Part shown: positions 16,831-26,384 of the stretch, in pieces | Layout: each line of letters starts with the position of its first letter | How positions within the stretch are numbered: position 1 is the first letter of the stretch | Source of the DNA: Kiloniella laminariae DSM 19542 | GTDB lineage: Bacteria; Pseudomonadota; Alphaproteobacteria; Kiloniellales; Kiloniellaceae | Direction of reading: 5' to 3' | DNA: 64,000 nt | Assembly: GCF_000374005.1 (NCBI RefSeq) | Contig: NZ_KB893157.1 | Location: 189,950 to 253,949 of the forward strand | Program-made: the position numbers and the translations under genes | Notes under the pieces: generated by a model | Databases searched by the model: none | Seen by the model: only the letters and a program-made list of their open reading frames with translations | Told to the model about the DNA's origin: nothing

Positions 16831-18162
16831 CTACTGCTCAAGTTCGGGGATCATGGCAAAGGTCCTGGCCAGCTTGTCAACAATTTCGGTTATGTGGGTT
16901 TCCTCGATAATAAAAGGCGGCGCAAGAAGGATATGATCGCCGCTTTGCCCATCAATTGTTCCTGACATGGGATAGCAGATCAGGCCGTTGGCAAAGGCGA
17001 TTTTTTTAATTTTTGTATGTAGCGCCAGATCCGGGGGGAAAGGTGTTTTTGTTTCACGATCTCTGACCATTTCAAGACCGATGAACAGGCCGCGCCCCCG
17101 GATATCACCAACAAAGGGGTGCTGGCCAAAGGCACGGGTCAATGCCGCCATCAACTGGAGCGATTGTTTTTGTACCTTGTCCAGCAGGTTGCGTTCCAAC
17201 AGGGCTGTTATTACAGCAAGACCTGCTGCACAGGCTACGGGATGCCCCATATAGGTATGGCCGTGCTGGAAGAAGCCAGTACCGTCTTTGATTGCCTGAT
17301 ATATTTTATCTCTACAGAGCATGGCTCCTATCGGTTGATACCCTGCACCTAATCCCTTCGCAATGCAGAGGATATCCGGAGAAACACCATCCTGATCACA
17401 GGCAAAGAGAGAACCGGTGCGTCCCATGCCACACATGACCTCGTCAAGGATGAGCAGTACGCCATATTGATCACAGATCTGACGGATGCGTTTCAGGTAT
17501 CCCGGCTCGGCTGCAACCGCGCCCATGGTGGCTCCGACAACCGGCTCGCAGATAAAGGCGGCAACCTTTTCCGGGCCAACACGCAGAATTTCTGCCTCGA
17601 GAAGATCAGCAGCCCTGATCGCATATTGCTCTAGAGTTTCCCCGGGCAACTGGTGGCGATACGCATAGCAGGGATCAATATGGGTCATGGGGACGAGTAA
17701 CGGCTCGAAGGGTTTGCGCCGCCATCTGTTCCCGCCAGCCGAAAGAGCACCGAGGGTGTTGCCGTGATAACTCTGCCAGCGGGCGATGACATGGCTGCGT
17801 TTGTCATCGCCGCGCTCCAGATGATATTGTCGGGCCAGTTTCAGAGCGGCTTCAACCGCTTCTGATCCACCAGAGACAAAATAAACCCTGTCTATCCCTT
17901 CCGGCGCATGGGCGATCAATAGATCAGCAAGTTTTTCGGCAGGATCTGAGGTGAAAAATCCGGAGTGGGCAAAAGCGAGCTCATCGACCTGATCTTTAAT
18001 TGCCTGCCGTACGGTCTGGTCAGAATGCCCCAGACAGGAAACTGCTGCACCGCCAGAACCATCGAGATAACGTTTGCCGTTGCTGTCGATGATGTAACAA
18101 CCCTCGCCGGACACAGCAGTGGGTAAGCTGACTTTGGTATGTCTGGGGAAGACGTGCGTCAT
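16831..18162 (-). CDS. Class III aminotransferase partnered with BKACE
   Basis: 443 residues, complete PLP class III aminotransferase. PLP contacts are SGGSEAVEAALKLARQ near residue 100, Asp in LILDEVMCGMGRTG and Lys in LCIAKGLGAGYQPIGA. The FFQHGHTYMGHPVA segment is typical. GGAG lies 7 bases before ATG 18162 (a TTG one codon upstream is less likely). It is divergent from the rpiR gene across 187 bases carrying the palindromic operator. Candidate substrates are a beta- or omega-amino acid, or taurine given the nearby xsc; sequence alone does not decide. Confidence 0.88.
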   Translation of the reverse strand: MTHVFPRHTKVSLPTAVSGEGCYIIDSNGKRYLDGSGGAAVSCLGHSDQTVRQAIKDQVDELAFAHSGFFTSDPAEKLADLLIAHAPEGIDRVYFVSGGSEAVEAALKLARQYHLERGDDKRSHVIARWQSYHGNTLGALSAGGNRWRRKPFEPLLVPMTHIDPCYAYRHQLPGETLEQYAIRAADLLEAEILRVGPEKVAAFICEPVVGATMGAVAAEPGYLKRIRQICDQYGVLLILDEVMCGMGRTGSLFACDQDGVSPDILCIAKGLGAGYQPIGAMLCRDKIYQAIKDGTGFFQHGHTYMGHPVACAAGLAVITALLERNLLDKVQKQSLQLMAALTRAFGQHPFVGDIRGRGLFIGLEMVRDRETKTPFPPDLALHTKIKKIAFANGLICYPMSGTIDGQSGDHILLAPPFIIEETHITEIVDKLARTFAMIPELEQ

Positions 18163-18271
18163 CAATTTCTCCTGAGCGGGATAAGGGTAATTAAACTCGG
18201 CCCGGTGGTTCTGTTGGTCGCCTCCTCTGGGGTGAGGGACTCTGGAATACCAGTGAACAAGAATTTAAAAT

Positions 18272-18312
18272 ATCATTTGTGTGATTATTGGCAATATAAT
18301 AACATTTGTTAT
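18272..18312. promoter_or_regulatory. RpiR-type operator region between aminotransferase and rpiR
   Basis: ATAACATTTGTTAT (18299-18312) is a near-palindrome whose exact reverse complement recurs at 19312-19325 before the TRAP genes. A related, weaker copy, ATCATTTGTGTGAT, begins at 18272. It is placed so that one regulator could control both divergent transcripts. Confidence 0.7.
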
Positions 18313-18349
18313 ATTCTTTGGATTTTTATTCGCCAAGTAAGGAGTTCGC

Positions 18350-19243
18350 ATGGGATTGATTGCCAAGTCACTTGTTGTTGAGCAGTTGACCCGCGAATTG
18401 CCGTCCTATCCCAAGAGTCTGCATCAAGCAGCAGTTTTTATTATTGATAATCCTGCTGAATTTGGCATGAAGTCGATCCGTGATACGGCAGAAGCTACCG
18501 GGGTCAGTACCAATACGCTTGTTCGTCTGGCCCAGAAACTGGGGTTTGAAAGTTATCAGGAACTGCGTGAACCTTTTCGAACAGCTCTGACATTAAACGC
18601 GGCAACGACAAATACCAGCCAGTGGATCGGCGAACTTTATGAACGCGGCGGTATAGAGCGGACCAGAGCCGATACCGTCACCAGTGTTCTGGGGAATGTG
18701 ACCGAAGCTTTACGCCAGAATGATGCTGGAGCGATTGATCAGGCTGTTGATCTGATCCTCGGTGCCGGGAAGGTGTATCTGATGGGAACGCGGGCGTCCT
18801 ATACTCTGGTGCACTATCTTTATTATGTTGGCCGGATGGCCCTGCCCAACCTGGTTGTTGCTCCCCGTCATGCAAATTCGCCTGTTGATGAAATCCTCAA
18901 CATTTCCGCCGAAGATGTGGCTATTGCCATGTCCATTACACCTTTTGCCAAGGAAACGATCGAAGCTTGTGAATATGCCAAATCGCAAGGCGCAAAACTT
19001 ATCCTGATGTCGGACAGCACGGCAAATTCCCTGCCGCTGAAACCTGATATCACCCTGATTTCCCCTGTACGGACACCCCGCTATTTCGAAAATTATTCCG
19101 GCTTTGACAGTTTTGTCGGCTTTTTTGCCCTGGCAGAATGGTTGATCACAGCATTGGTCGAGAAAGGAGGCGCGGAAACGATGCATCGTATTCAGTCGCT
19201 AGACCAGAAGCGAAAAGACGCCAAGGTTTATTGGAGTTCTTAG
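18350..19243 (+). CDS. MurR/RpiR-family transcriptional regulator
   Basis: 297 residues. The N-terminal RpiR helix-turn-helix (SIRDTAEATGVSTNTLVRLAQKLGF) is followed by a SIS sugar-isomerase-like domain from about residue 125 (VYLMGTRASYTLVHYLYY, ISAEDVAIAMSITPFAKETIEA). SIS domains here bind the effector, usually a phosphosugar but in other cases not a sugar. AAGGAG precedes ATG 18350. Its predicted operator occurs just upstream and again before the TAXI gene, so it probably controls the aminotransferase/BKACE unit, itself and the TRAP transporter. Confidence 0.9.
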   Translation: MGLIAKSLVVEQLTRELPSYPKSLHQAAVFIIDNPAEFGMKSIRDTAEATGVSTNTLVRLAQKLGFESYQELREPFRTALTLNAATTNTSQWIGELYERGGIERTRADTVTSVLGNVTEALRQNDAGAIDQAVDLILGAGKVYLMGTRASYTLVHYLYYVGRMALPNLVVAPRHANSPVDEILNISAEDVAIAMSITPFAKETIEACEYAKSQGAKLILMSDSTANSLPLKPDITLISPVRTPRYFENYSGFDSFVGFFALAEWLITALVEKGGAETMHRIQSLDQKRKDAKVYWSS

Positions 19244-19311
19244 GTTCTGACCGATCAGAAATTGCGAGACAGTTGAGCGATGATCTGGATCTGAGTGCTG
19301 TCAAATAAAAA

Positions 19312-19325
19312 ATAACAAATGTTAT
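19312..19325. promoter_or_regulatory. RpiR-type operator before the TRAP operon
   Basis: ATAACAAATGTTAT is the exact reverse complement of the 14-mer at 18299-18312. It lies 360 bases before the solute-binding-protein start, so it is either far upstream of the promoter or the transcript has a long leader. Confidence 0.7.
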
Positions 19326-19686
19326 CTGTTGACCTTAAATAAAACATCCGCGACCATATGGAGCTGGAGTAGGCCTTGCCGTTTCAAACTTATTCAGGGG
19401 GAAACAAGTGCCGAAGACGAGTCGGAACTCTTCATGGTTCCTGGAGCTGTCCCCTCAATTAATGCGTAGGAAACGGTATAAATACACTGGATAAGTGTGT
19501 TACCCTTTTTCAGAAGATAAAGATTTTTTCCAGTAATTGTGATGTGTTCTTGACACAAAACGAACAAGTATTTGAAAAGACCCTGTCCTTAGATCCCGTA
19601 TCCCGGGTTGCAAGAAACAGCTTGTGATTCAGTGGCAAACGGAACGAAGGGATACATGAGATAATATATTCAACAAGGAGTTAGGC
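19326..19686. other. Long leader/intergenic stretch before the TAXI gene
   Basis: No open frame or RNA gene recognised. A TTGACA-like -35 element occurs at 19550-19555 without a convincing -10 at normal spacing. GGAG lies just before the ATG at 19687. With the operator above it completes a 443-base gene-free gap. Confidence 0.5.
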
Positions 19687-20655
19687 ATGTTTGTACGGAA
19701 ACTGGCACTCACTGCAGCAGCGGGAGCGGCCTTGCTGGCGTCTTCTGCTTTTGCGGCAGATACCAAACACGTTGTCATCGGGACAGGTGGACAAACTGGT
19801 GTCTATTATCAGGTGGGCGGTGCAATCTGTCGTCTGGTCAACAAGGGCAGCAGTGAGCACGGTATTAACTGTACGCACAAGACGGGTGGTTCCGTTGCTA
19901 ACATCAATGGCATGCGGTCCGGTGATCTGGACATGGGCGTGGCCCAGTCAGATTGGCAGTATCATGGGTATAATGGAACTGCCCCTGATACCTTCCCGGA
20001 AGGTGCTTATAAAGAACTCCGGGCTGTTTTCTCGGTTCATCCAGAACCTTTTACCGTTGTTGCCAGATCTGATTCTGGCATCAAGACCTTCGAAGATCTG
20101 AAGGGCAAAAAGGTAAACGTTGGTGATCCTGGTTCTGGTGCCCGTGCGACCATGGAAGTTGTAATGGAGAAAATGGGCTGGGCAATGGATGATTTCTCCT
20201 TTGCTGGTGAATTGAAATCTTCCGAGCAGGCTGCTGCACTTTGTGATGGCAAGGTAGATGCGATTGTTTTCACAGTTGGTCACCCAAGTGGAACCATCAA
20301 GGAAGCGACGACTTCTTGCGAATCAAAATTGATCAATGTTGATAACGATGTGATCCAGAAACTTGCTGCTGATAATGCCTATTATGACATGACATCCATC
20401 AAGGGCGGAACCTATACAGGTACTGATGAAGACATCACGACCTTTGGTGTTGGCGCAACTTTCATCAGCTCAACCGCTGTTGATGAAGAAGTCGTCTATC
20501 AGATGGTGAAAGCAGTTTTTGATGACTTCAAGCGTTTCAAGAAAATGCACCCTGCGTTTGAGCATCTTGAAGAAAAAGACATGATTGTGAAAAATCTGTC
20601 TGCTCCTTTGCATGAAGGTGCAATCCGTTATTACAAAGAACGCGGCTGGATGTAA
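19687..20655 (+). CDS. TRAP transporter solute-binding protein, TAXI family
   Basis: 322 residues. A signal peptide of about 23 residues (ending SSAFA) is followed by the family signature VVIGTGGQTGVYYQVGGAICRLVN. TAXI proteins bind organic anions or amino acids in the periplasm and hand them to a fused TRAP permease, the next gene. GGAG is 7 bases before the ATG. The RpiR-type operator and downstream usp and xsc genes suggest an organic acid, amino acid or sulfonate ligand. A 26-base-stem hairpin follows the gene. Confidence 0.92.
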   Translation: MFVRKLALTAAAGAALLASSAFAADTKHVVIGTGGQTGVYYQVGGAICRLVNKGSSEHGINCTHKTGGSVANINGMRSGDLDMGVAQSDWQYHGYNGTAPDTFPEGAYKELRAVFSVHPEPFTVVARSDSGIKTFEDLKGKKVNVGDPGSGARATMEVVMEKMGWAMDDFSFAGELKSSEQAAALCDGKVDAIVFTVGHPSGTIKEATTSCESKLINVDNDVIQKLAADNAYYDMTSIKGGTYTGTDEDITTFGVGATFISSTAVDEEVVYQMVKAVFDDFKRFKKMHPAFEHLEEKDMIVKNLSAPLHEGAIRYYKERGWM

Positions 20656-20670
20656 TCCGGTCCAGTGATG

Positions 20671-20705
20671 CGGGCGAGAGGACTTTGAGTCTTCCGCCCG
20701 TATTT
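20671..20705 (+). terminator. Hairpin between TAXI and permease genes
   Basis: 20671-20684 pairs with 20688-20700 (13 bp including one G-U, one bulged A, loop TTG), then TATTT. A plausible leaky terminator or mRNA stabiliser that would lower permease relative to binding-protein expression. Confidence 0.6.
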
Positions 20706-20787
20706 GCATTGATCTCAATCTGCACAAAATCCTGATCATGAAAGCTCGTAGAAGCCGACGCTCAGGTGAGAAAACAGGGAATTGGGG

Positions 20788-23610
20788 ATGGCTAGAGATA
20801 ATTCTGACAATGCGACGCTGAGCGAAGAAGAGCTCCAGGACCTCGTCGCATCGACCGATACGGGAGGGCGTATCCCGACCAACCGGAAAATTGTGTTGCT
20901 TATGGCCGCGACGGCGCTGATCTGGTCAATCTTTCAGATCTGGATCTCATCTCCTGTCCCGTCGGCTATTTCCTGGGGATCGTTCTCAGCCAAAGAGGCT
21001 CGTCCCATTCACCTGGCGTTTGCCATCTTTCTGGCTTTTCTGGCTTATCCCGCATTCAAAAATTCCCCCCGTCGCAGCATTCCGATGTTTGACTGGGCTT
21101 TGGCGTTATTAAGTGCGTTTTGTGCTTTTTACATTTTTATTGCTGATACCGCCCTGGTCAATACATTGACAGGGTCAAGACTGTCCAGTCGCCCGGCAAG
21201 TCCAAACCAGATTGACATTGTTGTCTCCATTATCGGAATGGTACTTTTGTTGGAGGCAACCCGTCGGGCACTTGGCCCTCCGCTGATGGTGGTGGCTATG
21301 GTTTTTCTCGGCTACACCTTTTTTGGGCCCTATGCCCCTGATCTGATCGCCTGGAAAGGCTCGTCGTTTGGCGGGGTCGTTGATCAACAGTGGCTGTCTT
21401 CCAATGGCGTCTTCGGTATTGCTTTGGGGGTCTCGACAGATCTGGTTTTCCTGTTTGTCCTCTTTGGCGCACTGCTTGATCGGGCTGGTGCCGGGAACTA
21501 CTTCATTAAAGTTGCCTTCTCCCTGATGGGGCATTTCAGTGGCGGTCCGGCGAAAGCTGCGGTTGTTGCCTCGGGTATGACCGGTCTGATCTCCGGGTCA
21601 TCCATCGCTAACGTTGTGACGACGGGGACCTTTACAATCCCGATGATGAAGCGTGTCGGCTTCAGCGCTGAAAAAGCAGGAGCCGTCGAGGTTGCCTCTT
21701 CTGTGAACGGCCAGATTATGCCCCCGGTGATGGGGGCGGCGGCTTTTCTGATGGTGGAGTATGTAAATATTCCTTATTTCGAGGTGGTCAAACACGCCTT
21801 TTTGCCCGCAATTATTTCCTATATTGCACTGGTGTACATTGTTCATCTTGAAGCCAAGAAGCTTGGTATGCAGGGTTTGCAAAAACCAGGTGTATCGAAA
21901 TCCGGCAAGGATATTTGTCTGTCCTGGGCGATCACGATGTCCGTCATTCTGACTTTGATGGGGGGGCTGTATTATCTTTCCGAGGTCTATGCGGTGCTCG
22001 AAACTACAGCAATGCGGCTGGGGGCGGTGCTGTTTATCCTGGTGGTTCAATTTTTCCTGATCAAGTTAACAAAACGCTTGGCCAGCGATGAAACCTTTGC
22101 CCGGATGATTTCTACCGGAGCGATTGTTCTAGGCAATCTGGTGATCGGCTCCTTTGGTCTGTTTTTCCTGACGGCACTGATTCAAAATTATGCCGGGGCT
22201 GTTTGGACGCCTTGGGTCATGGGCGGCCTGGTGCTGTTTGTCTATCTGCTTCTGGTCCGTTTCAGCTCATCCTATCCTGACCTTGTTTTGGATGATCCAA
22301 ACGAACCTGTGATGACCTTGCCTGAGATCGGTGCGACACTTAAATCGGGACTGCATTTTCTGCTTCCCGTCGTGGTGCTGATCTGGTTGCTGATGGTCGA
22401 GCGCAAGTCGCCAAGCCTTTCAGCCTTCTGGGCAACTTCCTTGATGCTGTTTATCCTGCTGACACAGCGTTATGTTTTCGCTTTCTTCCGTCACGAAGAC
22501 AAAACCGGGACTCTCGCCCGCGGTTTTACCGAGCTGATCGAAGGTATGATCGGTGGTGCCCGGAACATGATTGGCATCGGGATTGCAACGGCTGCAGCCG
22601 GGATTATTGTTGGTGCGGTTGATCAGACGGGTGTCGGCGGCAAACTGGCGGCATTGGTTGAGTTGCTTTCCATGGGGCAGATCATGTTGATCCTGATCTG
22701 GACGGCAATATTAAGTCTGATTCTTGGAATGGGTTTGCCGACGACCGCCAATTATATTGTGGTTTCTGCCTTGCTGGCCCCGGTGATTGTTGCTCTTGGG
22801 CAGCAGAACGGATTGATTGTTCCCTTGATCGCTGTGCATCTATTTGTGTTTTATTTCGGGATCATGGCGGATGTAACGCCTCCGGTCGGGCTGGCTTCCT
22901 TCGCCGCTGCAGCGGTCTCTGGGGGTGATCCTATCCGGACAGGCTTTGTTGCGTTCTTCTATTCCATGCGTACCGCGCTTCTGCCGTTCCTCTTTATCTT
23001 CAACACAGATCTTCTCTTGATCGACGTTACGATTATGGAAGGCATTTTTGTCTTTATTGTCGCGACGGCCGCGATGTTGATTTTTACTGCGGGGATGCAG
23101 GGGTATTTCCTGACCAAGTCAAAAATATGGGAATCTATTGCTTTGGTGTTGATTGCCTTCACCCTTTTCCGTCCGGGGTTTTGGCTGGATTACGTTATTC
23201 CTCCTTATGAGGAACGTGGGGGGGACCAGTTGGTGCAATCCCTGATGGATGCTTCTCCGAAAGATGAGCTACGGCTGCGGGTGGATGGTTTTGATGAAGT
23301 GGGGCAACCGATCAGTCTGACCATGCTTTTGGTTGTCGGAGATGAGCCGACAGGCGAGGAGCGTTTGGAGGCCTACGGACTGGAAGTGATCGAACAGGAT
23401 GGCAAACATATCATTGATGCGGTCACTTTCGATTCCCCAGCGGAAAAAGCCGGGTTTGATTTTGATCAGACAATTCTATCCATCGGGATGCCGGTGGAAC
23501 GCCCCGCAAAGGAGCTTTTTTATATTCCTGCCCTGTTGTTTTTGGGGCTGGTTGTGATGTTACAGCGTCGGCGTGAGCGGACAGCTGATGGAAAACTGGT
23601 CTCGGCCTGA
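20788..23610 (+). CDS. Fused TRAP-TAXI permease (small plus large subunit)
   Basis: 940 residues with many membrane segments. The N-terminal part corresponds to the small DctQ-like subunit. The large DctM-like core has SGMTGLISGSSIANVVTTGTFTIP and later LGMGLPTTANYIVVSALLAP, both typical of the family. After the last core helix comes a C-terminal soluble stretch (about 800-900: RLRVDGFDEVGQPISL and PAEKAGFDFDQTILSIG), resembling the DUF3394/PDZ-like domain of such fusions, then a final helix. Imports the TAXI ligand with an ion gradient. ATG 20788 is used; TTG two codons upstream is the alternative. Confidence 0.92.
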   Translation: MARDNSDNATLSEEELQDLVASTDTGGRIPTNRKIVLLMAATALIWSIFQIWISSPVPSAISWGSFSAKEARPIHLAFAIFLAFLAYPAFKNSPRRSIPMFDWALALLSAFCAFYIFIADTALVNTLTGSRLSSRPASPNQIDIVVSIIGMVLLLEATRRALGPPLMVVAMVFLGYTFFGPYAPDLIAWKGSSFGGVVDQQWLSSNGVFGIALGVSTDLVFLFVLFGALLDRAGAGNYFIKVAFSLMGHFSGGPAKAAVVASGMTGLISGSSIANVVTTGTFTIPMMKRVGFSAEKAGAVEVASSVNGQIMPPVMGAAAFLMVEYVNIPYFEVVKHAFLPAIISYIALVYIVHLEAKKLGMQGLQKPGVSKSGKDICLSWAITMSVILTLMGGLYYLSEVYAVLETTAMRLGAVLFILVVQFFLIKLTKRLASDETFARMISTGAIVLGNLVIGSFGLFFLTALIQNYAGAVWTPWVMGGLVLFVYLLLVRFSSSYPDLVLDDPNEPVMTLPEIGATLKSGLHFLLPVVVLIWLLMVERKSPSLSAFWATSLMLFILLTQRYVFAFFRHEDKTGTLARGFTELIEGMIGGARNMIGIGIATAAAGIIVGAVDQTGVGGKLAALVELLSMGQIMLILIWTAILSLILGMGLPTTANYIVVSALLAPVIVALGQQNGLIVPLIAVHLFVFYFGIMADVTPPVGLASFAAAAVSGGDPIRTGFVAFFYSMRTALLPFLFIFNTDLLLIDVTIMEGIFVFIVATAAMLIFTAGMQGYFLTKSKIWESIALVLIAFTLFRPGFWLDYVIPPYEERGGDQLVQSLMDASPKDELRLRVDGFDEVGQPISLTMLLVVGDEPTGEERLEAYGLEVIEQDGKHIIDAVTFDSPAEKAGFDFDQTILSIGMPVERPAKELFYIPALLFLGLVVMLQRRRERTADGKLVSA

Positions 23611-23623
23611 AGGAGAGAAACAG

Positions 23624-24052
23624 ATGTTTAAACATATCCTATTGGCTGTTGATCTTCAGCAGGCGGATAGCTGGGACAAAGCTTTGCCAGCCGGGGTTGA
23701 ATATGCCAATGCATTTGGCTCGACCTTGCATGTGATGACGGTGGTGCCGAATTTTGGCAGCAGCATTGTCAGCTCATTCTTTCCTAAAGATCATGAGGAA
23801 AAGGTGATGCAGAGTGCAACAAATGCCCTGAAGGCTTTTGTCATGGAGCATATCCCGAGCAAGATCAAGGTGCAGCATATCGTTGGCCACGGGAATGCCT
23901 ATGAAGAAATTCTCAGAGTGGCCGATGAGATCAACTGTGATGTGATTATCATGGGGGCTCATCGTCCAAGAATGGAAGACTATCTGCTGGGTCCGAACGC
24001 TGCGCGGGTGATGCGCCATGCAAAGTGTTCGGTTCTGGTGGTGCGAAACTAG
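23624..24052 (+). CDS. Universal stress protein (UspA family) of the TRAP operon
   Basis: 142 residues, single Usp domain. HILLAVDLQQADSW opens the fold, and MGAHRPRMEDYLLGPNAARVMRHAKCSVLVVRN holds the ATP-binding loop (G-x2-R ... G-x-N-A). It starts 13 bases after the permease stop with GGAG upstream. Usp proteins are often encoded with TRAP-TAXI systems and may tune transport according to ATP state. It is the last gene before a clear terminator. Confidence 0.9.
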   Translation: MFKHILLAVDLQQADSWDKALPAGVEYANAFGSTLHVMTVVPNFGSSIVSSFFPKDHEEKVMQSATNALKAFVMEHIPSKIKVQHIVGHGNAYEEILRVADEINCDVIIMGAHRPRMEDYLLGPNAARVMRHAKCSVLVVRN

Positions 24053-24119
24053 ATGCTTCTGTTCTGATCCTGGCGGGGTGATACAAAAAAATCCGCTGAA
24101 GATGTTGTATGGATTATAA

Positions 24120-24157
24120 TAGGGGGCTGTCTCAACTGAGACGGCCTCCCTATTTTT
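24120..24157 (+). terminator. Rho-independent terminator of the TRAP operon
   Basis: 14-15-base arms, TAGGGGGCTGTCTC with GAGACGGCCTCCCTA (one bulge, one G-U pair), loop AACT, followed by TTTTT. Well formed. Confidence 0.85.
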
Positions 24158-24541
24158 GTTGGGCCGTCTCGTCTGAAACATGTCTGAAGTAATAGAAAAG
24201 CGTTCTTTTTTCTGATCAAAAACAACCATTTTCGGAACGATTTTCTTGAGTGAAATATCTGGTCTCATTGATCCAACGATCTGGACCTATGCGCCTGGCA
24301 ATTTTGTTGCTTTTGTGAAGAGGTGATGAGTTGCAGGTGGTCGCAGTACAGGGCGAAGAGCGGCTCGGATGAGCCGGTGCCAACCAGACGCGGCAGTGCA
24401 AAGGTTACCGATTATTGAAATCGGCTGTTCTGATAATGCAGCCTCAAGGCGACAGAATGAAAATAACGGCTCAAACGGCCGAAACGGGTGAGAATTTTCT
24501 TGGTTCGAAGAGAAGAATTTTTAGGCAAGGGATTACGTAAG
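24158..24541. other. Upstream region of xsc
   Basis: No gene recognised in about 380 bases. It contains a small hairpin CGGCTC-GGAT-GAGCCG (24361-24376) of unknown role. I see no copy of the RpiR-type palindrome, so co-regulation of xsc with the TRAP genes is not supported by that site. Confidence 0.5.
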
Positions 24542-26317
24542 ATGAAAATGACGACAGAAGAGGCTTTTGTAAAAGTCCTGCAGATGCACGGCATCCAGCA
24601 CGGGTTCGGAATTATCGGTTCGGCTTTTATGCCGATTTCGGATCTCTTCCCTAAGGCAGGAATCAAGTTCTGGGATGTGGCCCATGAAACGAATGGCGGC
24701 ATGATTTGTGATGGTTATACCCGCACGACCGGAAAAATAGCCATGTGTATTGCCCAGAATGGACCCGGGATTACCGGTTTTGTCACGCCGATCAAGACAG
24801 CCTACTGGAACCATACGCCCATGTTGCTGGTCACGCCCCAGGCTGCAAACAAGACAATTGGCCAGGGTGGATTTCAGGAAGTAGAGCAGATGGCCCTCTT
24901 CAGGGATATGGTCTGTTATCAGGAAGAAGTGCGCGACCCTTCCCGTATGGCTGAAGTGCTGAACCGTGTGATTGAAAAGGCGATCCGGGGATCTGCCCCT
25001 GCCCAGATCAACGTGCCGCGTGATCTCTGGACCAAGGTAATCGACATTGAACTGCCGCAACGGGTCAAGATTGAACGCCCGGCAGGAGGGGCAACGGCGA
25101 TTGCCGAGGCTGCAAAATTGCTTTCTGAAGCAAAGTTCCCGGTCATTCTGTCCGGCGCGGGCGTGGTGATTGGGAATGCAATTCCTGATTGCCAGGCTTT
25201 GGCTGAGCGACTGGATGCACCAGTTGCCAGCGGCTATCAACACAATGACAGCTTTCCGGGTAGCCACCCGCTGGCTTGCGGTCCCTTGGGATATAATGGG
25301 TCCAAGGCGGCAATGGAGCTGATTTCCAAAGCTGATGTCGTTCTGGCGCTGGGAACGCGACTCAATCCTTTTTCAACCCTTCCCGGATACGGCATCGATT
25401 ACTGGCCAAAACAGGCGAGCATCATCCAGGTGGATATCAATGCGGATCGTATTGGCCTTACCAAAAAAGTGACTGTCGGTATCTGCGGGGATGCAAAGCT
25501 GGTGGCGCAGCAGATCCTGGCCCAGTTGAGCCCGGCAGCGGGGGATAAGGGGCGCGAGGAGCGCAAGGCGCTGATCCACCACACAAAGTCTTCCTGGCTC
25601 CAGACACTCAGCAGTATGGACCATGAAGATGATGATCCGGGGACCAGTTGGAATGCGGACTCCCGCAAGCGGGATGCAGACCGGATGTCGCCGCGCATGG
25701 CCTGGCGGGCGATACAGGATGGTCTGCCAAAAGAAGCGATTATTTCGAGCGATATCGGGAACAACTGTGCAATTGGAAATGCCTATCCGACTTTTGAGCA
25801 GGGACGTAAATATCTGGCACCGGGGCTTTTTGGTCCCTGTGGGTATGGTTTTCCTTCTATCATCGGCGCAAAGATCGGCTGCCCTGATACTCCGGTGGTC
25901 GGCTTTGCTGGCGATGGTGCCTTTGGTATCAGCATGAATGAAATGACCTCAGTTGGCCGGGAAGAGTGGCCTGCTGTCACGATGGTGATTTTCCGCAACT
26001 ATCAATGGGGAGCAGAAAAGCGCAATACGACCCTGTGGTATGACAACAATTTTGTTGGTACCGAACTCGATCCACACCTTAGTTATGCGAAGGTTGCGGA
26101 GGGTTGTGGGCTGAAAGGGGTTACGGTCAGAACCCAGGCTGAATTGACGTCTGCCCTGAAAGAGGCCTGTGCTGCCCAAAGTAGTGGGGTGACGACCTTT
26201 ATCGAGGTGATTCTCAATCAGGAACTGGGTGAACCTTTCCGTCGGGATGCGATGACCAAGCCCGTGCAAGTGGCCGGAATTGACCCTGCTGATATGCAGC
26301 CGCAGCAAGGGATCTGA
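24542..26317 (+). CDS. xsc: Sulfoacetaldehyde acetyltransferase
   Basis: 591 residues, thiamine-diphosphate enzyme. Xsc converts sulfoacetaldehyde and phosphate to acetyl phosphate and sulfite, the step at which taurine, isethionate and related sulfonates lose sulfur. The start TTEEAFVKVLQMHGI-HGFGIIGSAFMPISDLFP is diagnostic of Xsc within the acetolactate-synthase superfamily. The catalytic Glu is in WDVAHETNGG and the ThDP motif in VGFAGDGAFGISMNEM ... NYQWGAEKRN. ATG 24542 follows AAGGGA at long spacing. No pta, sulfite exporter or tauR lies in the window. Its placement after a TRAP transporter and usp recalls known taurine clusters. Confidence 0.95.
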   Translation: MKMTTEEAFVKVLQMHGIQHGFGIIGSAFMPISDLFPKAGIKFWDVAHETNGGMICDGYTRTTGKIAMCIAQNGPGITGFVTPIKTAYWNHTPMLLVTPQAANKTIGQGGFQEVEQMALFRDMVCYQEEVRDPSRMAEVLNRVIEKAIRGSAPAQINVPRDLWTKVIDIELPQRVKIERPAGGATAIAEAAKLLSEAKFPVILSGAGVVIGNAIPDCQALAERLDAPVASGYQHNDSFPGSHPLACGPLGYNGSKAAMELISKADVVLALGTRLNPFSTLPGYGIDYWPKQASIIQVDINADRIGLTKKVTVGICGDAKLVAQQILAQLSPAAGDKGREERKALIHHTKSSWLQTLSSMDHEDDDPGTSWNADSRKRDADRMSPRMAWRAIQDGLPKEAIISSDIGNNCAIGNAYPTFEQGRKYLAPGLFGPCGYGFPSIIGAKIGCPDTPVVGFAGDGAFGISMNEMTSVGREEWPAVTMVIFRNYQWGAEKRNTTLWYDNNFVGTELDPHLSYAKVAEGCGLKGVTVRTQAELTSALKEACAAQSSGVTTFIEVILNQELGEPFRRDAMTKPVQVAGIDPADMQPQQGI

Positions 26318-26345
26318 CGTTCTGACAGGAGCGTCTTTATTCAAG

Positions 26346-26384
26346 AAAGAGAGCCATTTCCTCTGGGGTGGCTCTCTTTTTTTT
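26346..26384 (+). terminator. Rho-independent terminator after xsc
   Basis: 11-bp perfect stem AAAGAGAGCCA/TGGCTCTCTTT (26346-26356 with 26369-26379), immediately followed by a T-run to 26384. Strong. Confidence 0.92.

Noticed and set aside
19550-19576. TTGACA promoter before the TAXI gene
   Set aside because: Good -35 but no -10-like hexamer at 16-18 bases.
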